5,690 nt of DNA from NCBI GenBank assembly GCA_020027415.1, contig JAHRAW010000005.1, positions 1 through 5,690 on the forward strand, in the 5' to 3' direction. This document shows, piece by piece, positions 1-5,142 of this stretch (position 1 is its first letter; each line of letters starts with the position of its first letter). Source of the DNA: Gammaproteobacteria bacterium. Lineage in GTDB: Bacteria > Pseudomonadota > Gammaproteobacteria > Arenicellales > Poriferihabitantaceae. The translations under genes were made by a program, and so were the position numbers. Below the pieces are notes generated by a model. That model ran no database searches and had not been told where the DNA came from. It was given only the letters and a program-made list of their open reading frames with translations.

Positions 1-52
1 ATTGCAACTTTTTGTATCCTATGAGACGGAAATTGGCGATTGCGAATCACTC

Positions 53-64
53 TTTCAATTGAAA
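53..64. promoter_or_regulatory. 12-bp perfect palindrome upstream of fabA (candidate operator)
   Basis: TTTCAATTGAAA is a perfect inverted repeat in the AT-rich leader, about 210 bases before the fabA start. fabA and fabB are commonly under repressor or activator control (FabR, FadR or DesT in gammaproteobacteria), and such proteins bind palindromes. The sequence does not match the E. coli FabR or FadR sites that I know, so the link to any named regulator is inference. Confidence 0.3.
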
Positions 65-97
65 TTGATTATGAAATTGATTGGAATTTGGAATTTG
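61..97. repeat. Short AT-rich direct repeats
   Basis: Two 12-base units start with the same ten bases (GAAATTGATT at 61-70 and 73-82), followed directly by a tandem 7-mer GGAATTT at 83-89 and 90-96. They abut and overlap the 12-bp palindrome. They may be regulator half-sites or simply low-complexity promoter DNA. Confidence 0.45.
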
Positions 98-276
98 TAA
101 GTGTGCCAGTCATTTATGCTCGGCGCAATAAACAGTTTAAGAATGCCGCGGCGGATGCATGGCCGGCAAATTAGGCGCGCGCGGCGCAACCGGTCGCCGA
201 CGGTTTGCTTGGCGCGCGATTTGGCATGTTCCGCGCGTTGCGCTGGGGTAAAATGCGCGTTGGCGAATGAACCTGA

Positions 277-807
277 GTGGAAAACCGATTGATTATTCAA
301 AAACATTGCTACGACAAAGAAGAATTGCTCCACTGCGGGCATGGTCGGTTGTTCGGCGCCGGCAATGCGCAACTGCCGTTGCCGGAGATGTTGATGTTTG
401 ACCGCATCGTGCGCATTGACGACGATGGCGGGGAATACGGCAAAGGCATCGTGGTGGCGGAACTGGACATTGTCCCGGATATGTGGTTTTTCAAATGCCA
501 CTTTGAGGGCGATCCAGTGATGCCTGGTTGCCTCGGGGTGGATGCGTTGTGGCAGTTGGTTGGCTTTTCGCTCGGCTGGCGCGGCGGGCAAGGGCGCGGT
601 CGCGCGCTTGGCGCCGGCGAGATTAAATTCATCGGACAGATCTCCCCGGACAGCAGCAAGGTGACCTACACAATAGATTTTAAGCGTGTCATTATGCGAA
701 AAGTGGTAATGGGAATCGCCAATGGCAAAGTGGTGGTGGATGGGCGCGTGGTTTATACCTGCAAAGACCTTCGGGTTGGATTATTCAAGAGCACGGAGCC
801 TTTTTAG
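277..807 (+). CDS. fabA: 3-hydroxydecanoyl-ACP dehydratase/isomerase (FabA)
   Basis: FabA dehydrates 3-hydroxyacyl-ACP and, at the C10 stage, isomerises trans-2- to cis-3-decenoyl-ACP, the branch point of anaerobic-type unsaturated fatty acid synthesis in the cytosol. The protein is collinear with E. coli and Pseudomonas FabA over its whole length. The hot-dog-fold active-site segment WFFKCHFEGDPVMPGCLG is at residues ~70-87, with the catalytic histidine at 75 and the catalytic aspartate at 89 (DALWQLVGF). GRALGAGEIKF and DGRVVYT are also conserved. The frame opens after TGA at 274-276, so GTG 277 is the earliest start (176 residues). TTG at 289 would give 172 residues, the exact E. coli length, and is a real alternative; neither has a good Shine-Dalgarno site. 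fabB follows after 95 bases on the same strand, so the pair is probably co-transcribed. Identity is secure; only the start is uncertain. Confidence 0.96.
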   Translation: MENRLIIQKHCYDKEELLHCGHGRLFGAGNAQLPLPEMLMFDRIVRIDDDGGEYGKGIVVAELDIVPDMWFFKCHFEGDPVMPGCLGVDALWQLVGFSLGWRGGQGRGRALGAGEIKFIGQISPDSSKVTYTIDFKRVIMRKVVMGIANGKVVVDGRVVYTCKDLRVGLFKSTEPF

Positions 808-860
808 CGCGGCGCGAATGACGATGGGCGGCTGGCGCAACTGCAACCACCTTTCTCAGT

Positions 861-891
861 CGCCGACCAACCGACGGCGCAACTATTTTTT
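861..891 (+). promoter_or_regulatory. Weak hairpin followed by six T in the fabA-fabB gap
   Basis: CGCCG (861-865) can pair with CGGCG (875-879) around a 9-base loop; five bases further on is a run of six T (886-891). The layout resembles a weak intrinsic terminator or attenuator just before the fabB ribosome binding site. The stem is only five pairs and the T run is separated from it, so partial termination or chance are both possible. Confidence 0.2.
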
Positions 892-892
892 A

Positions 893-898
893 TGAGGT
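893..898 (+). promoter_or_regulatory. fabB ribosome binding site
   Basis: TGAGGT lies just before ATG 903, with five bases between the last G of GAGG and the start codon. It fixes the start at ATG 903 and not at the in-frame GTG 897, which sits inside the site. The betC start has the same six bases at 3339-3344. Confidence 0.7.
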
Positions 899-902
899 GT
901 AC

Positions 903-2138
903 ATGAAACGAATCGTAATTACCGGCTGCGGTATCGTCTCCAGCCTGGGTAACAACCGGGAGCAAGTACGGCAATCGTTGCAACACGCGCGTTCCGGGCT
1001 CGTATTCTGTCCGCAATATGCGGAGTTAGGCATGCGCAGTCAGGTGCATGGTCAAATTAACTTGGACGCGCAATCCATGATTGAGCGCAAGTTGTATCGG
1101 TTTATGGGCGATGCCGCGGCGTATAGTTATATCGCCATCAACGAAGCGATTGCGCATGCCGATTTGCCCGCGGACATGGTATCCAGCGAAAGCACCGGGT
1201 TGTTGCTTGGCAGCGGCGGCGCCTCGCCGCAAAATATCGTGCTCGCTGCCGACACCTTGCGGCAACGCGGCATTCGTCGCGTGGGTCCTTATATGGTGAC
1301 CAAAACCATGGGCAGCACCATCACCGCGTGCGTAGGCACCGCGCTGAAAATCAAAGGTGTTTCGTATTCCATCAGTTCCGCTTGCGCCACCAGCGCGCAT
1401 TGCATTGGTCACGGCGCCGAGCTGATTCAATTGGGCAAGCAAGACATCGTCTTTGCCGGCGGCGGCGAGGAGTTGCACTGGACGCTGTCGGTGTTGTTTG
1501 ACGGCATGGGCGCGATGTCGTGCAATTTCAACGATGCCCCAACCGCCGCTTCGCGCCCCTATGACCAAGACCGAGACGGCTTCGTAATTTCCGGCGGCGC
1601 CGGGGTGGTGGTGCTGGAATCGCTGCAACACGCCGAAAAACGCGGCGCCCATATCCTCGCCGAACTGATCGGTTACGGCGCCACCTCAGACGGGTTTGAT
1701 ATGGTGCAACCGTCTGGCGAAGGCGCGGCGCGGTGTATGCGCCAAGCCCTGCAAGGCATGGCCGGCGATTCAATTAAGCCCGGCGCGGTGCAGTATATCA
1801 ACACCCATGGCACCAGCACGCCGGTCGGGGATGCGCGCGAATTGGAGGCGATTTCACAAGTGTTCGGCGCGCAGGCGCCGTTAATCAGTTCCACCAAATC
1901 GCTGAGCGGGCATGCCTTGGGCGCCGCCGGCGTGAATGAAGCCATTTACACCTTGCTGATGATGGAAGGCGGGTTTATCGCCGCCTCCGCCAACATTGAC
2001 AACCTGGATACCAAAGCGCAAGGCTATCCCATCGTCACCGAACGCCGAGATGAAATAGACCTGCAAGTGGCGATGAGCAATAGCTTTGGTTTTGGCGGCA
2101 CCAATTGCGCCCTAATCTTTAAACGCTGGGCGGGCTAA
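903..2138 (+). CDS. fabB: Beta-ketoacyl-ACP synthase I (FabB)
   Basis: FabB condenses malonyl-ACP with acyl-ACP and is the synthase that extends the cis-3-decenoyl-ACP made by FabA, committing it to unsaturated fatty acids. The 411-residue product (E. coli FabB is 406) has the full thiolase-fold set: nucleophile Cys161 in SSACATSAHCIG, His302 in NTHGTSTPVGD, Lys332 and His337 in STKSLSGHALGAAG, and the glycine-rich C-terminal SNSFGFGGTN at ~392-401. ISSACATSAHCIG and GKQDIVFAGGGEE are typical of FabB and not of FabF. ATG 903 is chosen because the protein then begins MKRIVITG as in the family and because GAGG lies at proper spacing. It follows fabA in the same orientation, so joint expression is likely. 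The stop codon lies in the loop of a GC hairpin. Confidence 0.97.
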   Translation: MKRIVITGCGIVSSLGNNREQVRQSLQHARSGLVFCPQYAELGMRSQVHGQINLDAQSMIERKLYRFMGDAAAYSYIAINEAIAHADLPADMVSSESTGLLLGSGGASPQNIVLAADTLRQRGIRRVGPYMVTKTMGSTITACVGTALKIKGVSYSISSACATSAHCIGHGAELIQLGKQDIVFAGGGEELHWTLSVLFDGMGAMSCNFNDAPTAASRPYDQDRDGFVISGGAGVVVLESLQHAEKRGAHILAELIGYGATSDGFDMVQPSGEGAARCMRQALQGMAGDSIKPGAVQYINTHGTSTPVGDARELEAISQVFGAQAPLISSTKSLSGHALGAAGVNEAIYTLLMMEGGFIAASANIDNLDTKAQGYPIVTERRDEIDLQVAMSNSFGFGGTNCALIFKRWAG

Positions 2139-2145
2139 CCCGCCC
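2128..2145 (+). terminator. GC hairpin at the end of fabB (possible terminator)
   Basis: GGGCGGG (2128-2134) and CCCGCCC (2139-2145) form a perfect 7-bp stem with the loop CTAA, which contains the fabB TAA stop. No T-run follows, so it is not a textbook intrinsic terminator; it may slow transcription or protect the 3' end of the fabAB message. Confidence 0.35.
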
Positions 2146-2181
2146 CGCGTTACTTCGCTATTTGGTTACTTGGTTGCTGGC

Positions 2182-3270
2182 ATGTCAAGCATGATTGCTT
2201 CTGCCGCCACCGACCCGCCACAGCATGCTGCGGTGGTAACTTGGCTGACGCTGTGTTGCCTGTTGGTGTTTGGTATGGTGTTGCTCGGCGGGGCGGTGCG
2301 CTTGACCGGGTCCGGTCTTTCCATCGTGGATTGGCGACCGCTGCGGGGAATCGTGCCGCCGTTAGAGCCGCTTCACTGGGCGCAGCTGTTCGCCAAATAT
2401 CAGCAATTCGCCGAATTCAAACTGCTCAACCCCGACCTCACGCTCGCCCAATTCCAATTCATCTTTTGGATGGAATACGCCCACCGCTTGCTTGGGCGGT
2501 TGCTCGGCGTGGTGTTTTTATTGCCGCTGGTGTTCTTCTGGCGGCGGCGCTGGCTGCCGCGCGCCGCGCTCGGCAAATTATGCGCATTGTTTTTATTGGG
2601 CGCGCTACAAGGTCTGCTGGGCTGGTATTTAGTCAACAGCGGCTTGGCGGATGAGCCGCGAATCAGCCCCTACCGTTTAGCGATGCACTTCATGTTGGCG
2701 GTCGTCATTTATGCGTATCTGCTACGCGTATTAGTCGGCTTTTGTCCGCGCGCGCGCGCCGCGCACAACCGCACCTCGGCAAAGGTGGCGGCGAGCGGCG
2801 GCGGCTTGGCGTTGGCAACCTTGTTGCTGATGTTCGCCAGCGGAGTGCTGGTCGCCGCCACCGATGGCGGGCAGATTTACAACACTTGGCCAAAAATGGG
2901 CGATCAGTATCTGCCGCCGCAACTGTTCGCGTTGCAACCGGCCTGGCGAAATTTTTTTGAAAACATCATCACCATCCAGTTCGCGCATAGAACGCTTGCG
3001 GTCATCGTATTGCTCGCGGTTGGCGCTTTCGCGCTGCGGTTGATGCGCGCCGCGCCCGCCAGCGCGCCCATGCGAAGCCTCGGCGCGCTCATGCTTGCCG
3101 CTGTGGTTGGGCAGGTTATACTGGGAATCGCCACCTTGCTACAAAGCGCGCCCATCGCCCTTGCCCTCGCCCATCAAGCCGGCGCGATGGCATTGCTCAG
3201 CTTGGTGGTGTTCGCTGTGGCGAGCCGTTTGCCGTCGTTTCCACCGCTTGCCGCCGCGACCGCTGACTAA
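2182..3270 (+). CDS. ctaA: Heme A synthase, type 2 (Cox15/CtaA family)
   Basis: This integral membrane enzyme oxidises the C8 methyl of heme O to a formyl group, giving heme A for aa3-type cytochrome oxidases. The 362-residue product shows about eight hydrophobic segments (roughly 16-38, 98-119, 132-150, 165-187, 205-226, 268-286, 300-320, 325-348) in two similar halves. The four expected heme-ligand histidines are present: His101 (EYAHRLLGR), His169 (AMHFM), His269 (QFAHRTLA) and His331 (ALAHQAGA). GGAVRLTGSGLSIVDW, FIFWMEYAHR and GWYLVNSGL are hallmarks of the Cox15-like type, which lacks the loop cysteine pairs of Bacillus CtaA. The conserved VAGLDAG..YNTWP segment reads VAATDGGQIYNTWPKMG here, a small departure. 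The start is uncertain: ATG 2182 is preferred over TTG 2170 or ATG 2191, and none has a clear Shine-Dalgarno site. It starts 43 bases after fabB; no cox or heme O synthase gene is in view. Confidence 0.93.
   Translation: MSSMIASAATDPPQHAAVVTWLTLCCLLVFGMVLLGGAVRLTGSGLSIVDWRPLRGIVPPLEPLHWAQLFAKYQQFAEFKLLNPDLTLAQFQFIFWMEYAHRLLGRLLGVVFLLPLVFFWRRRWLPRAALGKLCALFLLGALQGLLGWYLVNSGLADEPRISPYRLAMHFMLAVVIYAYLLRVLVGFCPRARAAHNRTSAKVAASGGGLALATLLLMFASGVLVAATDGGQIYNTWPKMGDQYLPPQLFALQPAWRNFFENIITIQFAHRTLAVIVLLAVGAFALRLMRAAPASAPMRSLGALMLAAVVGQVILGIATLLQSAPIALALAHQAGAMALLSLVVFAVASRLPSFPPLAAATAD
2747..2759. repeat. Alternating CG run inside the heme A synthase gene
   Basis: Thirteen bases of strict C/G alternation encode the Arg/Ala-rich loop (residues ~189-193) between the fourth and fifth membrane segments. 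Such tracts can slip or adopt Z-DNA, but the frame here is intact and the loop is probably tolerant. Confidence 0.5.
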
Positions 3271-3277
3271 CCGACCG

Positions 3278-3295
3278 CCGTGCCCGTGCCCGTGC
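3278..3295. repeat. Three tandem CCGTGC hexamers
   Basis: CCGTGC occurs three times in direct succession (3278-3283, 3284-3289, 3290-3295), eight bases after the heme A synthase stop codon, in the 80-base gap before the sulfatase gene. No coding role is visible. It may be a slippage-prone microsatellite that alters the spacing of the betC leader. Confidence 0.6.
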
Positions 3296-3338
3296 CCATA
3301 CCAAATTTATACCCGCAATTTCACCTCCACAATTGCCC

Positions 3339-3344
3339 TGAGGT
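3339..3344 (+). promoter_or_regulatory. betC ribosome binding site
   Basis: TGAGGT is placed seven bases (counted from the last G of GAGG) before ATG 3351 and supports that start. Confidence 0.7.
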
Positions 3345-3350
3345 TTTGAC

Positions 3351-4988
3351 ATGAAAAAAGCCGACCCAACCCCGCAAGCCGACAACATCTTAATTGTGAT
3401 GGCAGACCAACTCACCGCGATGACGCTCGGCTGCTATGGCGACCGCCAGGTGAAAACCCCGCATATAGACCGCTTGGCGGAGCAGGGCGTGGTGTTTGAT
3501 GCGGCGTACAGCAGCAGCCCGCTGTGCGCGCCGTCGCGCTCCGCTTTTATGACCGGGCAGCATATTTCCCAGTGCGGTTGCTACGACAATGCCGCCTACC
3601 TGCCTTCCACCACGCCGACTTTCGCCCATTACCTGCGCTTATTGGGCTATCGCACCGTGCTGTGCGGGAAAATGCATTTCACCGGCGCCGACCAACTGCA
3701 TGGCTTTGAACAACGCTTGACTGCCGACATCTATCCGCCCGATTTCAGTTGGACGCCGGATTGGAGCAAGCCGCATGAACGCATGGATGATTGGTATCAC
3801 AACATGTCCAGCGTCACCCAAGCCGGGGTCGCCGCCATTACCAACCAACTTGCGTATGACGATGAAGTCGGCGCGCAAGCGGTGCGCGCGCTCTACGAGC
3901 ATGCCCGCGGCACTGACCCGCGCCCGCTGTGCTTGGTGGTCGGCTTCATCCACCCGCACGACCCGTATGCGGCGCGCCAACGCTACTGGGATCTCTACCA
4001 GAATGTGGAAATTCCGTTGCCTACGGTGCCGCGCTTGTCGCCGGAACGGCAAGATGCGCATAGCAAGCGATTGGAGAAAGTCATCGGCTTGGATGCGGTT
4101 GCCATCGGCGAGGCGGATATTCGCCGCGCGCGGCGCGCCTACTACGCGAATGTGTCTTATATTGATGCGTGGCTGGGCAAATTGCAGCATGTGTTGGAGG
4201 AATGCGATTTGGCGGCGCAGACCGCGACCTTATTCACCTCCGACCATGGCGACATGTTAGGCGAACGCGGGCTATGGTATAAAATGTCGTTCATGGAGTG
4301 GGCAAACCGAATTCCGCTGATCATCTCGCAGCCATCGCGGTTTGGGCATCGGCGCGTCCAGCAAGCGGTTTCCCATGTAGACCTCTTGCCGACCTTGTTA
4401 GATCTTGCCGTGCCAGACCCAGCCTCGGCCTCGGCCGCCGTTTCATCCACCGCCATTGCGCGCGCCGCCGAAATCGCGCCGCTCAGCGGGCGCAGTTTGC
4501 TTCCGTTATGCGAACCCGCCGCGGCGCAGCAACCGACCGACCCCGATATAGCCATTAGCGAATACCTTGCCGAAGGCGCCAGCGAACCGATGTTGATGAT
4601 TCGGCAAGGACGCTACAAATTCATCTCCTGTGCCGGCGATCCGGAGTTGCTGTTTGACCTGCAAACCGACCCCAATGAACTGCATAATTTAGCCGCGCCC
4701 GCCACTAGCGAACCGAAAAACGTCCCACCGCATGCCGCCGTGTTGCAAAGTTTGCGCCAACACGCCGCCCAGCACTGGGACGCCGCACAAATCAAACAAC
4801 AAGTACTGGACGCGCAAAAACGCCGCCGCGCGGTGCAATCCGCGCTCCAAATCGGTCATCAGCATCACTGGGATTTTGTGCCGACCTCAAGTGGGGCGGC
4901 GGGAACGGAACGCCCGGCGAATTTGACCGAGTTGGACATCCTCGCCCGCTACCCAAGACCGCCTCAATTCAAGCCGCGTTCGCAATAA
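3351..4988 (+). CDS. betC: Choline-sulfatase (BetC)
   Basis: BetC hydrolyses choline-O-sulfate to choline and sulfate in the cytoplasm; choline can then feed glycine betaine synthesis or catabolism. The 545-residue product has the sulfatase signature SPLCAPSRSAFMTGQ, in which Cys59 should be converted to formylglycine, with Arg63 behind it. Other active-site candidates are Asp19 (NILIVMADQ), Lys107/His109 (CGKMHFTG), His201/His203 (HPHDPY), Asp298/His299 (TSDHGDMLGERGLWYKM) and Lys311. HFTGADQLHGFE, LTADIYPPDFSWTPDW and DDWYHNMSSVTQAGV mark it as the choline-specific branch rather than a generic arylsulfatase, and a BetC-like C-terminal region (HHWDF ... LARYPRPP) is present. There is no signal peptide. 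It is longer than typical BetC (~500-510), partly through an Ala/Ser-rich stretch at ~354-375. The usual neighbours (betI, betA/betB, choline transporter) are absent from the window. A maturase for Cys59 must be encoded elsewhere. Confidence 0.93.
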   Translation: MKKADPTPQADNILIVMADQLTAMTLGCYGDRQVKTPHIDRLAEQGVVFDAAYSSSPLCAPSRSAFMTGQHISQCGCYDNAAYLPSTTPTFAHYLRLLGYRTVLCGKMHFTGADQLHGFEQRLTADIYPPDFSWTPDWSKPHERMDDWYHNMSSVTQAGVAAITNQLAYDDEVGAQAVRALYEHARGTDPRPLCLVVGFIHPHDPYAARQRYWDLYQNVEIPLPTVPRLSPERQDAHSKRLEKVIGLDAVAIGEADIRRARRAYYANVSYIDAWLGKLQHVLEECDLAAQTATLFTSDHGDMLGERGLWYKMSFMEWANRIPLIISQPSRFGHRRVQQAVSHVDLLPTLLDLAVPDPASASAAVSSTAIARAAEIAPLSGRSLLPLCEPAAAQQPTDPDIAISEYLAEGASEPMLMIRQGRYKFISCAGDPELLFDLQTDPNELHNLAAPATSEPKNVPPHAAVLQSLRQHAAQHWDAAQIKQQVLDAQKRRRAVQSALQIGHQHHWDFVPTSSGAAGTERPANLTELDILARYPRPPQFKPRSQ

Positions 4989-5046
4989 CCGCAGGAATAC
5001 CGAAGAGCCCTACGAGAATTCCATAGCGGAAACAGAAGCATTGCCC

Positions 5047-5068
5047 CGTTTTCATGCTTGCCAAAACG
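5047..5068. repeat. Inverted repeat CGTTTT...AAAACG overlapping a -35 element
   Basis: CGTTTT (5047-5052) and AAAACG (5063-5068) are complementary around a 10-base centre. The right arm overlaps the last base of the predicted -35 box, so it could be an operator; alternatively it is a weak hairpin ending the betC transcript 59 bases after its stop. Confidence 0.35.
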
Positions 5069-5086
5069 CCAACAAAAGGGTATATT
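5058..5086 (+). promoter_or_regulatory. Sigma70-like promoter for the gene at 5143
   Basis: TTGCCA (5058-5063, five of six to TTGACA) is separated by exactly 17 bases from TATATT (5081-5086, five of six to TATAAT). Transcription would begin near 5093, giving a leader of about 50 bases that includes a small hairpin ACGCC-ATC-GGCGT (5099-5111) and a GGAG site at 5130-5133. It is the best promoter in the window and suggests that the following gene is a transcription unit separate from betC. Confidence 0.55.
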
Positions 5087-5129
5087 CCTAATCCAGTCAC
5101 GCCATCGGCGTACTCATTTACCAACTATT

Positions 5130-5133
5130 GGAG
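5130..5133 (+). promoter_or_regulatory. Ribosome binding site for ATG 5143
   Basis: GGAG is followed by nine bases and ATG 5143. This supports translation starting at 5143 even though that frame is blocked after the C run. Confidence 0.55.
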
Positions 5134-5142
5134 AAAACCATC

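Larger units (their letters stand above)
1..276. other. Upstream region of fabA, no supported gene
   Basis: The first ~120 bases are clearly richer in A+T than the rest of the window, then the sequence changes abruptly to GC-rich DNA with many GCGC words. Short open frames exist on both strands (for example + strand 101-292, starting GTG), but they have arginine/cysteine-rich compositions with no family resemblance and no ribosome binding site, and the reverse-strand one lies across fabA; I do not regard them as genes. The fabA frame is closed just upstream by TGA at 268-270 and 274-276. A possible -10 element TATGCT lies at 115-120, but I see no matching -35 element at normal spacing. The AT-rich part probably carries the fabA promoter and operator. 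Confidence 0.5.

Noticed and set aside
101..292. 63-codon open frame on the + strand before fabA
   Set aside because: It starts with GTG without a ribosome binding site, has an Arg/Cys-rich composition with no recognisable family, and overlaps the fabA start; it looks like chance openness in GC-rich DNA.
55..591. 178-codon open frame on the - strand
   Set aside because: It lies over most of fabA in antisense and has no motif or ribosome binding site; high-GC codon bias commonly leaves such antisense frames open.
1026..1652. 208-codon open frame on the - strand inside fabB
   Set aside because: It lies entirely within an unambiguous fabB; its composition (Ala, Gly, His, Arg) is that of an antisense shadow.
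4989..5057. Intrinsic terminator directly after betC
   Set aside because: I found no strong GC stem followed by a T-run; only the weak CGTTTT/AAAACG inverted repeat further on is present.
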